A stretch of 64,000 bases of DNA, from positions 372,001 through 436,000 of the forward strand of contig NZ_FOCZ01000007.1 in assembly GCF_900110245.1 (NCBI RefSeq). The letters run 5' to 3'. This stretch comes from Niastella yeongjuensis. Its GTDB lineage: Bacteria > Bacteroidota > Bacteroidia > Chitinophagales > Chitinophagaceae. Both the position numbers and the translations under genes were made by a program. Positions 8,081-16,965 of this stretch are shown here, piece by piece; within the stretch, counting starts at the first letter, position 1, and each line of letters opens with the position of its first letter. The notes under the pieces are model-generated. The model worked only from the letters and a program-made list of their open reading frames with translations. It was not told where the DNA came from and did not search any database.

Positions 8081-8953
8081 TCAGTGTGTCTCTTTTGTGA
8101 CAACCTTTTCAGGATAGGCCATAAAGTAAACGTTCTCTATTTTATATCCTTCTGTTATATCGATTGCAACCAATACCGCAGGAATGGTTGCATTGGAGGT
8201 TTGATAAAAGGCTGCCCCGCTTAACCCGTTTACCGAGATGATTTCCATTCGGGCAAATGCGGCGAATCTATCCATGCCGCTTTCAAACAGCGTTATTACA
8301 TTTCCTTTTCCAAAAACAGGATTCAACAAACCCTTACCGGTTCCGCCCCCATCAATATATACCGCTACTTCTTCCTGTAGGAGCTCGATCAGCTTTTGCG
8401 GATCTTTATTGATACAGGCATTCAAAAATTCGCGCAGGATCTTTTCGTAATTATTTCTATCAACCGTGAACTTTGACTTTTCAAGTAGCAGTTTCTTTTT
8501 CGCCCGGCTAAAAAGCTGACGGCAATTTTCATAGGAGATGTCGAAGATTGCCGCAATTCCAGGGTAGTCGATCTCAAAAGCTTCTTTTAAGATCAAAACG
8601 CCTCTTTCAATAGGACTAAGCTTTTCAAGCATATACATAAACCCGATTGAAAGTTTATCTTTCGTCTCTATGTTTTCTGCGTCTGTAGGTAACAATAGCG
8701 GTTCCGGTAACCAGGTGCCGAGGTAGGTTTCCCGTTCCTTTTTGAGCTTTTTTAAATGGCTAATACATTTATTGCTTATGGTTCTGATCAGGTAGAATTT
8801 TATATTTTCTACATGCGACCGGTCTGCATGCAACCAACTGATATAGGTTTCCTGAACCATATCTTCCGCATCGGCTGATGTGCCAAGCATGTTATATGCT
8901 ATAGAAAATAGCATAGATCTGTATTCATTAATATCGTGACTTTGGGGCTCCAT
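8081..8953 (-). CDS. SigJ-type ECF RNA polymerase sigma factor with C-terminal SnoaL-like domain
   Basis: About 290 residues. Region 2 contains MLFSIAYNMLGT and DAEDMVQETYISW, and region 4 follows around GVLILKEAFEIDYPGIA. After about residue 170 comes a SnoaL/NTF2-like domain. This arrangement is the ECF SigJ (ECF41-like) class, in which the C-terminal domain controls activity in place of a separate anti-sigma factor. The ATG at 8953 is preferred: AAGGG lies four bases upstream and it fits the family's N-terminus. An ATG at 9013 would leave only 24 bases to the divergent bicupin gene. ECF41-type factors often sit beside carboxymuconolactone decarboxylase, DoxX or oxidoreductase genes, as here. 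Confidence 0.88.
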   Translation of the reverse strand: MEPQSHDINEYRSMLFSIAYNMLGTSADAEDMVQETYISWLHADRSHVENIKFYLIRTISNKCISHLKKLKKERETYLGTWLPEPLLLPTDAENIETKDKLSIGFMYMLEKLSPIERGVLILKEAFEIDYPGIAAIFDISYENCRQLFSRAKKKLLLEKSKFTVDRNNYEKILREFLNACINKDPQKLIELLQEEVAVYIDGGGTGKGLLNPVFGKGNVITLFESGMDRFAAFARMEIISVNGLSGAAFYQTSNATIPAVLVAIDITEGYKIENVYFMAYPEKVVTKETH

Positions 8954-9037
8954 ATCCCTTAAGACTAAATCCAGCCCATTTTGTGACAATAAATCCCTAA
9001 ATTTCCGTAACATTTACACAGTTACCAATCTTACGAT

Positions 9038-9808
9038 ATGAAAATCATACTTGCCTGCCTGATTAATTTGATCGCTTTAAGCGTATTTGCCCAAACGCAA
9101 CCCGTTCCATCGGGCGTTTTTCACTGGAATGAACTGCCTGTTACCAAAGGCGATCACCGCGAAAGCCGGAGGCTGACAATAGGTACTACCCCTGAATTTG
9201 ATTACTTCGAAGTGCACGCCACCACCCAGGAAAAAGGCGCACCAGCCAAACCCCCACATGCACAAAAAGACCGGGAAGAATTGATAATAATTAAGGAGGG
9301 CACTATGAAATGCACGGTAGGTAACCTAACAAAAACAATAGGTGCAGGTAGTGTGATATTGATACCACCCCAGGAGATGCAGGCATTCGAGAATGTAGGC
9401 GATGGCCCCCTCACCTATTATGCCTTTGCATTTCGCTCAAAGAAACCAATGGACCTGGAAAGGAGCAAAAAGGCAGGTGGCGTATTAATATTGAATATAG
9501 ATTCCCTGACATTTAAAAAGACGGAAAAAGGCGGCGGACGTAAATACTTTGACCGCCCTACAGCCATGTGCGAATACTTTGAAATGCACGTTACTCAATT
9601 GGACCATCCTGGTCCCAGCCATGCCCCACACCAGCACGTAGAAACAGAGCTCATTTTAATCACCGAGGGCAATACCTCTATGGTCATTGATGGTAAAACT
9701 TATACCGGCGGCCCCGGTGATCTATATATTATGGAAAGTGGTAAAATGCATGGCATTACCAATGTAGCAGATAAGCCATGCAGTTATTTTGCTTTTAAAT
9801 GGAGATAG
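9038..9808 (+). CDS. Secreted bicupin protein
   Basis: A 256-residue protein with a cleavable signal peptide (hydrophobic core about 3-17, likely cut after VFAQ). Two cupin_2 barrels follow. The first has PPHAQKDREELIIIKEG, the second APHQHVETELILITEG; both carry the histidines and glutamate that usually hold a metal. The enzyme activity cannot be read from the sequence. It is divergent from the SigJ-type sigma factor and followed by a strong terminator. Confidence 0.82.
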   Translation: MKIILACLINLIALSVFAQTQPVPSGVFHWNELPVTKGDHRESRRLTIGTTPEFDYFEVHATTQEKGAPAKPPHAQKDREELIIIKEGTMKCTVGNLTKTIGAGSVILIPPQEMQAFENVGDGPLTYYAFAFRSKKPMDLERSKKAGGVLILNIDSLTFKKTEKGGGRKYFDRPTAMCEYFEMHVTQLDHPGPSHAPHQHVETELILITEGNTSMVIDGKTYTGGPGDLYIMESGKMHGITNVADKPCSYFAFKWR

Positions 9809-9831
9809 TAATCTTTTACCGCATACAAACG

Positions 9832-9865
9832 AAAAGGGAGTTGCCATTCCTTGCAACTCCCTTTT
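9832..9865 (+). terminator. Terminator of the bicupin gene
   Basis: AAAAGGGAGTTGC pairs with GCAACTCCCTTTT around an 8-base loop. A/T runs on both sides make it usable in both directions. Confidence 0.85.
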
Positions 9866-9981
9866 AACAGATTGTCTATCTAATCCAAACTAAACTTTAC
9901 CCGCCATAAGCAATAACTAAAATATGACTCATTGGATTAAATTTATATAATACAAAGTTCCCATCAATCATGTAGTAAAAA

Positions 9982-9997
9982 CTTAAAGCAGTTTAAG
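9982..9997. promoter_or_regulatory. Copy of the CTTAAA-N4-TTTAAG palindrome
   Basis: The 16-bp sequence CTTAAAGCAGTTTAAG is identical, spacer included, to the palindrome between the MocR and AhpD genes at 12624-12639. Here it lies between convergent genes, so it has no obvious promoter role. Confidence 0.45.
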
Positions 9998-10020
9998 AAA
10001 TCCTATAATCTTTCCTCCAT

Positions 10021-10455
10021 TCATGACGCCAGGCTTTTCGCAAAGTGATTACAGGCCAGCACGTAGCCTTTGTTTAAATACAACCGGTGTGCATCGTGCA
10101 ACATATAACCGCTATCGAGGTGAACAGTTTTAATACCGTTCTTTGCCGCATCGCGATCCACATAATCAAGCAGCGCGCCGGCGTATCCTCTTCCCCGGTA
10201 GGCGGGATCGGTATACAGGTCGTCTATATAGATCAGCCAGCTGGTACGCAGGAAATGCATGGTCCGGTAACCGGTAAAGGCAGCCGCTTTTGTATTGTCG
10301 TCATTGGGGATGTACACCAGTTTAAAGCGTTCATCAGCGATCATGTTCATGATCAGGTCGATATAGGTTGCTTCCTGCAACAGGGGTCTGAAGGCAAAAA
10401 GGGCTTCCCTACAGAAAGCGACCTGCTCCCTGGTAGTAACTTCAATCAAATTCAT
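10021..10455 (-). CDS. GNAT family N-acetyltransferase
   Basis: A 144-residue acetyl-CoA-dependent acyltransferase. Motif A for acetyl-CoA pyrophosphate binding is RGRGYAGALLDYV after the DDLYTDPAYRG strand, and the C-terminal motif is YLNKGYVL. The acceptor is unknown. It follows the DoxX-family gene by nine bases on the same strand, so the two form a small operon. Confidence 0.85.
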   Translation of the reverse strand: MNLIEVTTREQVAFCREALFAFRPLLQEATYIDLIMNMIADERFKLVYIPNDDNTKAAAFTGYRTMHFLRTSWLIYIDDLYTDPAYRGRGYAGALLDYVDRDAAKNGIKTVHLDSGYMLHDAHRLYLNKGYVLACNHFAKSLAS

Positions 10456-10464
10456 AAACGATAT

Positions 10465-10908
10465 CTAATTCTTGTTTAACAATGCATCCACGCTCCAGGG
10501 AAATGAATGGTGTGTGTATAAGAGTAAACCGGCCCCTGTAAATACAAATACAGGATAGCTGAATGGAGCGCCAATACCCAGGGAAAAGATCATAAACACA
10601 GCAAAAGTGAGCGTGATGATGGCGGCGCCCAATCCCATCCACTTTACTTTAAAACCAATGATCAGGCAAATGCCCAGCACACATTCTGCGATGGTAGCAG
10701 CCAAACCGGCGATATTCGCCGTGTACATATTGGTGAATGGCATTAACTGGTGGGTGTAGGTTACAAAATGCTGCCAGTCGCCCCAGGCTGCCTTGCCGGA
10801 ATCCGGAGCGCCCATAAATCCCAACCGGTCACCAACCGGCAACAAAAAACCAAGTCCTAATGCTATACGGGTAAAAAGCTGGGCCAACGTGGTCATAGGA
10901 GTCTTCAT
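10465..10908 (-). CDS. DoxX family membrane protein
   Basis: About 147 residues, four membrane helices. The first helix region LFTRIALGLGFLLPVGDRLGFMG fits the DoxX pattern. An upstream ATG at 10953 would add 15 non-conserved residues, and a -7 element lies between the two starts, so 10908 is chosen. It is the first gene of a two-gene unit with the GNAT acetyltransferase. Role unknown. Confidence 0.8.
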   Translation of the reverse strand: MKTPMTTLAQLFTRIALGLGFLLPVGDRLGFMGAPDSGKAAWGDWQHFVTYTHQLMPFTNMYTANIAGLAATIAECVLGICLIIGFKVKWMGLGAAIITLTFAVFMIFSLGIGAPFSYPVFVFTGAGLLLYTHHSFPWSVDALLNKN

Positions 10909-10912
10909 GGTG

Positions 10913-10920
10913 CAAAGGTA
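10913..10920 (-). promoter_or_regulatory. -7 element of the DoxX/GNAT unit
   Basis: TACCTTTG on the minus strand matches TAnnTTTG exactly and lies five bases from the ATG, implying a very short leader. No convincing -33 TTTG was found. Confidence 0.4.
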
Positions 10921-11096
10921 AACAGACTGTACGTCCCATTTAGGTACCAGCATGGGCCAGGTGTGTAGTCCAGCCAGGTATACCCGGCAAAACAGATCTG
11001 GTACCCTGCCTGCAGGCAGCCGGTAAATACTTTCGCTGTATAAATCAAACAGACAAAGGAATGAGCGTATTACACCTTGATTGCGCCAAAGCCCTT

Positions 11097-12575
11097 TTAC
11101 TTTTTCTTTAATGAGGCAGCCAGAATACTTACTGCCTGCTCCATCTGTTGCTCCTGCAGCGAGGCAAATCCAAATCGCAGGCTGTTGTAATTGGTATTAT
11201 AGCCTTCGAAGTAGGCAGTGCCGTACAGGTGCAGGTTATTGGCCGATGCGTTGGTAAGCAGGTTGGCTAATGGGTACTGGGGATCGAACCGCAGCCACAG
11301 CGCCATACCGCCTTGTGGTTTATGAAAACTAACGGGGATGTTCGAACTGGTCAGTAGTTCGGTTGTTTTGTCAAGACGGGCTGCATAGATCTTTTTACTG
11401 CGGTTGATGTGCCGGCTTAATTCGCCATTGTCGATCAGGGCTGCCAGCGCCGATTCCATCATAAAATCACCGCGGATATCCATCAGCCTGCGATACCGGA
11501 TAGCCTGTTCAATAATTTGTACCCCGGCAACGAGGTAACCGATGCGGAAGGATGGCCCCAATAATTTGGTATAGGAACCGATGTAGAGGATGCGGCCATC
11601 GTGGTCGGCACTGGCCAATGGTAAAATGGGACTGTTGCGGTAATGAAAATCGTAGTCATAATCATCTTCAATGGCCCAGAGCTGGTATTCTTTTATAAGG
11701 GTCAGCAGTTGTATACGCCGGGCCGTGCTCATGGTAACGGTGGTAGGATGGTGATGGTGTGGGATAACGTATATCAGTTTGAATGTGCCGGTTTTCAGCA
11801 ATTCCTCCAGCGCATTCGTATCCATCCCCTCCTCATCAACAGGCACCCGGTGTATCACTGCCCCCAATTGCTGAAAGATCTGGTTGGCCATAAAATAACT
11901 GGGTTCGCTTACAATGATCCGGTCACCGGGTTTTATAAGCAGGGCTGCTGCTAAATAAATAGCCATTTGTGCCCCGCGGGTAATGGCCACCTGTTCATGG
12001 GTAATGTTCAATCCCCTTGTTTGATTGAGAAAGGAACTGGTCGCTGTTCTGAGTGACAACAGACCGCCTTCTTCCTTTTGGAAATTGAGTGTATATAATA
12101 TCCCGCTGTTCAATTGTTGGCGGTATTGTTGTAAAAAGAAATCATACGGCGTAAGGTTGATATCGGGAAAGCCATCATCCACAATCAGGGCGCCGGGTTG
12201 ATAGTCATTCACCATACCCGGACGGGTGAACGCAGGTAGGTGCAGGAGCTCTTCGGGCGAAATGGACGTTGCGGGGTAGTTGTTTTTCGGCTGAAAGCTA
12301 CGCGGTTTTATTACCGGCAGATCGGAAACCACGCGGTATCCTTTTCGCGGCAGCGATTCTATCCAGCCCTGAACCGACAGGTCTTCATAGGCATTGATAA
12401 TGGTTTTCCGGTGAATGGCCAGCAGATCGGCCATTTCACGCGTTCCGGGCAGAAAGGCACCGGGGGTGAGCTTTCCGCCCCGGATCAATTTGATCAGTTC
12501 ATTGGCTATTTGCACATACATCGGCAAATGATTTCCGCGCTCGATCTTGATCAACGTCTTGAATGGTAGGCTCAT
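11097..12575 (-). CDS. MocR/GntR-family regulator with aminotransferase-like domain
   Basis: About 492 residues. The N-terminal winged helix (1-75) contains PMYVQIANELIKLIRGGKL and the GTREMADLLAIHRKTIINAYE helix-turn-helix. The rest is a fold-type I aminotransferase domain with the PLP-binding lysine in SYTKLLGPSFRIGYL. MocR proteins use PLP as a sensing cofactor rather than for catalysis. The ATG at 12575 is chosen because upstream frame has no domain content. It is divergent from the AhpD-like gene across 110 bases with a shared palindrome, which suggests that it controls that gene and itself. Confidence 0.92.
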   Translation of the reverse strand: MSLPFKTLIKIERGNHLPMYVQIANELIKLIRGGKLTPGAFLPGTREMADLLAIHRKTIINAYEDLSVQGWIESLPRKGYRVVSDLPVIKPRSFQPKNNYPATSISPEELLHLPAFTRPGMVNDYQPGALIVDDGFPDINLTPYDFFLQQYRQQLNSGILYTLNFQKEEGGLLSLRTATSSFLNQTRGLNITHEQVAITRGAQMAIYLAAALLIKPGDRIIVSEPSYFMANQIFQQLGAVIHRVPVDEEGMDTNALEELLKTGTFKLIYVIPHHHHPTTVTMSTARRIQLLTLIKEYQLWAIEDDYDYDFHYRNSPILPLASADHDGRILYIGSYTKLLGPSFRIGYLVAGVQIIEQAIRYRRLMDIRGDFMMESALAALIDNGELSRHINRSKKIYAARLDKTTELLTSSNIPVSFHKPQGGMALWLRFDPQYPLANLLTNASANNLHLYGTAYFEGYNTNYNSLRFGFASLQEQQMEQAVSILAASLKKK

Positions 12576-12593
12576 AATGAATGAAATAGAACG

Positions 12594-12668
12594 CCAAGAT
12601 ACGTTTTTGGCGCCTCCTCCTTTCTTAAAGCAGTTTAAGTAATTTGAGGCTGGCCGGCGATAGCTTTG
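12594..12668. promoter_or_regulatory. Symmetric divergent promoters sharing one palindrome
   Basis: The perfect palindrome CTTAAA-GCAG-TTTAAG lies at 12624-12639. To its right, TAGCTTTG at 12661-12668 matches the -7 consensus for the AhpD-like gene. To its left, TATCTTGG (minus strand, 12594-12601) is a one-mismatch -7 element for the MocR gene. The spacers from palindrome arm to -7 element are 21 and 22 bases, so both arms fall in the -33 regions. A regulator bound here, probably MocR, could control both genes. Confidence 0.55.
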
Positions 12669-12685
12669 TGTAAAATTTAAAAGAA

Positions 12686-13129
12686 ATGAGCAAACGCATC
12701 GTTCTTCAGGAATTACAACCCAAGGCATATGAAGCTTTGTATGGACTGGAAAAATATTTGAGCCAAAGTAAAATTGAACCCACCATCCAGGAATTGATCA
12801 GGATCAGGGTTTCCCAAATAAATGGTTGCGCGTTTTGTATCAATATGCATACAAAAGATGCGAGAAAACATGGTGAAACAGAGCAGCGCATCTATGGACT
12901 GAACGCCTGGCGTGAAACACCTTTCTACACAGAGAAAGAACGGGCTGTGCTGGCGTTGGCGGAAGAGATTACCCATATTTCAGTAAAAGGGGTAACTGAA
13001 GAAACCTACAACAACGCCCTGCAACAATTGGGTGAGGAAGAATTAGCGCAGGTAATAATGGCCGTCATCGCTATAAATGCATGGAACCGGATCGGTATAA
13101 GCACGCACATGATGCCGGTATTAGATTAA
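12686..13129 (+). CDS. AhpD-like / carboxymuconolactone decarboxylase family protein
   Basis: A 147-residue alkylhydroperoxidase-like protein. The redox motif C48-A-F-C51 followed by H55 (CAFCINMHTKDARKHG) is the AhpD CxxC...H signature, used in peroxide reduction with an electron-donating partner. Divergent from the MocR regulator. A hairpin terminator follows. Confidence 0.9.
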   Translation: MSKRIVLQELQPKAYEALYGLEKYLSQSKIEPTIQELIRIRVSQINGCAFCINMHTKDARKHGETEQRIYGLNAWRETPFYTEKERAVLALAEEITHISVKGVTEETYNNALQQLGEEELAQVIMAVIAINAWNRIGISTHMMPVLD

Positions 13130-13152
13130 ATCCCTATAAGGTCGAAAAGGAG

Positions 13153-13193
13153 AAAGGCCCTCTTTTCCGGATCAGCCGGAGGAAGGCCTTTAT
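13153..13193. terminator. Bidirectional terminator between AhpD-like and DinB genes
   Basis: AAAGGCC at 13153-13159 pairs with GGCCTTT near 13186-13192, with an inner CCGG/CCGG pairing. The two genes converge on it. Confidence 0.6.
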
Positions 13194-13216
13194 AATATTT
13201 TACAAAGCGGTTATTT

Positions 13217-13711
13217 TTAGATCAACCGGTAATAACCGGCCAGATCGGTGGATGACAGTTTGGTGAAACCGGCCTGGCGCAACATAGTTACCAATTGGCC
13301 GCGATGATAAGTGGCATGATTGATAAAATGCGAAAATGTTTGCCAGAATGCCATGGTGCTTTCCCCGCCTCCCGGCCATTTAAACGTGACAGGCTGCAGG
13401 TAATCCTTTTCAGCATATGCATCAACGAACGATTTCAATCCCGCTGAGATCTGCATCCAGATGGCTATCAGGTCACTCTTTGTTCCAGTGAATTGCGCTG
13501 ACAGAAAAACCGGGTCCGGGGTTTTTGTCCAGTAGTCGAGCCAGATCCTTTCAGCACTTACAATATGCAGGGCGGTTTGTTTAATGGAGGGGAAACTGCT
13601 GGTGATGGTTTGTTCCCATTGGGTGTCATCGATCTGATGCAGCCATTCTACAATATTGCCGTCTGCCCAGATGAGGTAATCTGTCAATTCTGAAAAATAC
13701 GCTTTGTGCAT
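13217..13711 (-). CDS. DinB/YfiT-like protein
   Basis: About 164 residues of the DinB-like four-helix-bundle superfamily, metal-dependent proteins often acting as thiol-dependent transferases. Candidate metal ligands are in ALHIVSAERIWLDYW and FINHATYHRGQL. The ATG at 13711 is used, since the upstream TTG overlaps the -7 element. Substrate unknown. Confidence 0.85.
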   Translation of the reverse strand: MHKAYFSELTDYLIWADGNIVEWLHQIDDTQWEQTITSSFPSIKQTALHIVSAERIWLDYWTKTPDPVFLSAQFTGTKSDLIAIWMQISAGLKSFVDAYAEKDYLQPVTFKWPGGGESTMAFWQTFSHFINHATYHRGQLVTMLRQAGFTKLSSTDLAGYYRLI

Positions 13712-13729
13712 GTTGTTTGAATTATTGCT

Positions 13730-13737
13730 CAAAGGTA
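13730..13737 (-). promoter_or_regulatory. -7 element of the DinB-like gene
   Basis: TACCTTTG on the minus strand, exact TAnnTTTG, 18 bases before the ATG. Confidence 0.5.
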
Positions 13738-13793
13738 GCTGCGGGGACAGGCTGTAAATAACAGGCAGGCGTTCAAAAACTATAGCTACACGT

Positions 13794-14606
13794 TCACTTT
13801 GATAACTGGTATTGTTTGGGCGTTATACCGTGTACCTGCTTAAAGGATTGAATAAAACTCGACAGGTTTTCATACCCCAGTTCATAATAGATCTCACTTG
13901 CTTTTCGGTTATGTTGTCGCAACAATTGCGCAGCTGTTTCCATTCTTTTTTCCAGCAGCCATCTGTTAGGGCTGTTGCCATACATTCTCGCAAACCGGCG
14001 TTTAAAGGATGACAGGCTCATATTGCATAAAAAGGCCAGTTCTTCAACGGTGATGTTGCTGTTTATATGCGAGGTTACCGCCTGACGAATGATCAGGTCC
14101 TCGTCATTTGTTTCGTAGTTCATGTTGCGAAGTTGCTGCATCTGTTTCGGGTAATGCATGACCAGGTATAAGAATAGTTCTTCCACCTTTATCTTTTGCA
14201 GCTCGGGATGCACCTGCTTATCTCCAACAAGCATGTCGAGCGAACAGGTGAAGTTTGCCAGGAACTCATCTTTTTCAAACACCAGAAAGGGATTACCGGC
14301 AGCTTGTTTTGTTTGCCGGCCGATCAATGCGTTATGACGTTCAAAAAAATCAACCAGCAATGTACTGTCAAAAAAAATAAGAATGCTATGGTAAGGGGCG
14401 TTTTTAGCGGCGAGCTTTTCAGTCATGAGGTAATTGCCTGCGGTTAACAGCACAAACTGATGCGGTTGTATGGTAACCCGGTTACCGGCAATATGCACTG
14501 TTTTTTCACCGGTCAGCAAAAAGGTAAACAGGTTTTGTTGCAGTATTATTTTTTTCTTTACTGCCAGATCACTGGTGCGATGGCGAAGAAAGGAAGTGAT
14601 TTTCAT
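13794..14606 (-). CDS. AraC family transcriptional regulator
   Basis: A 270-residue regulator. The N-terminal half is a cupin-like sensing domain (VTIQPHQFVLLTAGNYLM). The C-terminal AraC domain has two helix-turn-helices: VEELAFLCNMSLSSFKRRF, then ELGYENLSSFIQSFKQ. The effector and targets are not evident. It is separated from the DinB gene by 80 bases and from the lipoprotein gene by a terminator. Confidence 0.92.
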   Translation of the reverse strand: MKITSFLRHRTSDLAVKKKIILQQNLFTFLLTGEKTVHIAGNRVTIQPHQFVLLTAGNYLMTEKLAAKNAPYHSILIFFDSTLLVDFFERHNALIGRQTKQAAGNPFLVFEKDEFLANFTCSLDMLVGDKQVHPELQKIKVEELFLYLVMHYPKQMQQLRNMNYETNDEDLIIRQAVTSHINSNITVEELAFLCNMSLSSFKRRFARMYGNSPNRWLLEKRMETAAQLLRQHNRKASEIYYELGYENLSSFIQSFKQVHGITPKQYQLSK

Positions 14607-14624
14607 TCAGCACTAAGGTACACT

Positions 14625-14650
14625 AAAAAGCCCCGATGTAAAAATCGGGG
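14625..14650 (-). terminator. Terminator of the DUF4382 lipoprotein gene
   Basis: CCCCGAT at 14631-14637 pairs with ATCGGGG at 14644-14650. On the minus strand the stem is followed by CTTTTTAG. Confidence 0.8.
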
Positions 14651-14685
14651 CCTGTTAACTGCAAAAAGGACATGGATCTCACAAA

Positions 14686-15474
14686 TTATTTTTGCAGACG
14701 AACGGTATCTACTACAGTTACATTACCGGTAGTAACGGCAATGCCTGTTTTTGTTTGTTGTTGGTAAGTTAAATCAGTTGCTTTGAACAGCATATTGTAG
14801 GTAGCTGCAGGAACCCCTCTGATCAAATAGCCGCCGGTTGCATCCGTGAACGTGCTGATGGTATCGGTACCATTGATAGCGTATACTGCAGTGAGTAAAG
14901 AACCGGGGGTAACAGCGCCCTTAATACTTCCGCCTACTGCGTTTAACACAGTGCGGATAACCGGTTTCAGATTGTACTTGCCGCTGCCGGTAGTAACAAT
15001 TGATCTGGCTGCATCAAAATCAAGTACCATGGTATACAAAATGCCACTTTTTACATCTTGCTGTACGTTCAGCTTTAAACCGCTTTGTTGTGCGCTGGGT
15101 GTTTCCAGGTGCGCGCTTACGCCGCCCATCACCACGCTGTTATTGTCACCCAGGATCAAACGGATCTGGTGCAGTTTGCCGGTAGGAATATCGGCATCCA
15201 CCAGCAGGGTATCCTTACCATTAACCAGGTCAAGGATGTTATAAATGCCTGCTTTTACGCCGGGCAATGATTGCCAGCCTTTATCGTCATCGCCGGTTAC
15301 ATTGATCTGAACGTCTTTGATGTCGATGTTAACCTGGTCATAATCAGCGGGAGCATCGATTAAACGTAATTGCAATTTGGCTTTTTCGCCATCAGAGTCA
15401 CTTTTGGAACAGGAAACCAGTGAAGAGGTAAACAGTAAACCCAGGAATAGAACTGAGTAAATACGAGATTTCAT
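14686..15474 (-). CDS. DUF4382 domain lipoprotein
   Basis: A 262-residue predicted lipoprotein: lipobox cysteine C22 (SLVSC) after a hydrophobic segment. The mature N-terminus KLQLRLIDAPADYDQVNIDI is the DUF4382 signature. The last 70 or so residues resemble a carboxypeptidase-regulatory-like beta sandwich (YLIRGVPAATYNMLFKA). Its function is unknown; a surface-exposed beta-sandwich role is likely. Confidence 0.85.
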   Translation of the reverse strand: MKSRIYSVLFLGLLFTSSLVSCSKSDSDGEKAKLQLRLIDAPADYDQVNIDIKDVQINVTGDDDKGWQSLPGVKAGIYNILDLVNGKDTLLVDADIPTGKLHQIRLILGDNNSVVMGGVSAHLETPSAQQSGLKLNVQQDVKSGILYTMVLDFDAARSIVTTGSGKYNLKPVIRTVLNAVGGSIKGAVTPGSLLTAVYAINGTDTISTFTDATGGYLIRGVPAATYNMLFKATDLTYQQQTKTGIAVTTGNVTVVDTVRLQK

Positions 15475-15608
15475 AGAGATTAAATTTAAATATATAAATA
15501 TCGTAATACAAAGATCGTTCCCGGAACCTCATATTACGAAAAAATCTCTCCCGTATAAGTGTAACACCTTATATTTCAGCTATTCTAATGAGTATATTAT
15601 TTACAATA

Positions 15609-16958
15609 TCAGTGTTGTTTACCCGCCAGTTGCAAAGCGCTTGTGGTGAGATAATACTTCGCCAGCATATTGGGTACCTCCCAGGCCGGCATGTTTTTAT
15701 TCTTTAAATATTGCAGCATGTTTTGCGTAACCCGGGCAAAATGCTCTTCATGGCCTTCTTTGTATTGGTCAGAAAGCGTAACCTGCCAGCCGGTTGTTGA
15801 CTTCACTAACTCTACTCCCGGGTATTTTGTTTGAATTTTTTTGAACGCTTCTGTTGGGTTGAAGTTCTTGTCTACCGGTTCTATATAAAGCGTAGGCTTG
15901 TATTTTTCTTCTGCGCCCTGTTTAATCACCAGTCGGGCTTTGCTTCCGCGCATCAGGGCATAGTAATTATCACCGCCTGCAGGCGCCTGGTAATCCCACA
16001 GGGCAGTAGTTTTTGCATGCACTCCTTTAATGGTGTAGTTGATGGAACCATTGTAAAAGATCTTTAACAAAGTATCATTAGCGGCGCTGCTTTTTAAATA
16101 GTCGGGGAATGCAGCCGCCTTTGTTACCGTTTTGAATTGGTTCAGGCTTAAATCAGTTGTCCAGTGTTTGGCAGAATCCAGTTGCAGGTCTTTTAAATAG
16201 TCGATGGTTTGCTCCGGAAAACATTCCCATTGAACCAGGTCAACCAAATGGGTCATTACATCGGCGATGCCTTCCCCCTGCTGTGATGCATCGAAGAACC
16301 ATTCCGGCCGCGTAAGCACGTTGCCCGAAACAAATTTGTAGAAGTAATGAATACTTGTTTTTACCACTGCCGGATCTGCTGTGGTGCCTTTCTCCAGTGT
16401 GCCGAAAATTTCCGGATCCATCGAGATTGCCCGCAGCAATGTATTGGTGATCTCAAAACGCTCCGTCATGATATCATACAACAACAGGTTGTTTTTGCCT
16501 GCAGCGTCGAATGCCTGCTTCAGTTGTTCAAACTGGCTGCTGTTAATAGCCATGGGTTTGTCAGCAAAAACATTAAAACCGTTTTGTAAACTCTTTAAAA
16601 TATAGTCAGCTTTTTTTTGGTTGTTCCCCGATAATACCACCACATTTCCCAGCTTGTCGGCTACCATTTTCTCAAAGAAATCATTGCCGGTATACACTTC
16701 CTCTTTCCAGTGGGTGGGGTTGTCGGTCCTGGTATTATAGGCATCGATCTTGTCGAGGTGTGATTGCAGGTCCTTGCCGCCCGGGGAGTACACATGTACA
16801 ACGGAATCAACATCGTTATACATGGTCTTTTGCACCAATGCCGCATGAAAATGGCCGGGGTCAAGGGTTATCAGTTGAATGGATTTTTTCTTTTGTTGTT
16901 GCTGTTCGCTGCACGAGATCATTGACAATACTATAAATAAGCCGGTTATTCTTTTCAT
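15609..16958 (-). CDS. Gfo/Idh/MocA-type oxidoreductase, predicted lipoprotein
   Basis: About 449 residues. The N-terminus carries a lipobox (SMISC) after a short hydrophobic stretch, so the protein is probably exported and lipid-anchored. The nucleotide-binding fold is atypical: QLITLDPGHFHAALVQ replaces the usual GxGxxG, while VFADKPMAI matches the conserved EKP-like motif of the family. The ATG at 16958 is chosen for the signal peptide; an in-frame ATG at 16982 would overlap the upstream gene. It follows another Gfo/Idh/MocA gene by seven bases. Both likely act on an extracellular or periplasmic sugar; no substrate can be assigned. Confidence 0.82.
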   Translation of the reverse strand: MKRITGLFIVLSMISCSEQQQQKKKSIQLITLDPGHFHAALVQKTMYNDVDSVVHVYSPGGKDLQSHLDKIDAYNTRTDNPTHWKEEVYTGNDFFEKMVADKLGNVVVLSGNNQKKADYILKSLQNGFNVFADKPMAINSSQFEQLKQAFDAAGKNNLLLYDIMTERFEITNTLLRAISMDPEIFGTLEKGTTADPAVVKTSIHYFYKFVSGNVLTRPEWFFDASQQGEGIADVMTHLVDLVQWECFPEQTIDYLKDLQLDSAKHWTTDLSLNQFKTVTKAAAFPDYLKSSAANDTLLKIFYNGSINYTIKGVHAKTTALWDYQAPAGGDNYYALMRGSKARLVIKQGAEEKYKPTLYIEPVDKNFNPTEAFKKIQTKYPGVELVKSTTGWQVTLSDQYKEGHEEHFARVTQNMLQYLKNKNMPAWEVPNMLAKYYLTTSALQLAGKQH

Positions 16959-16965
16959 TGTAATA

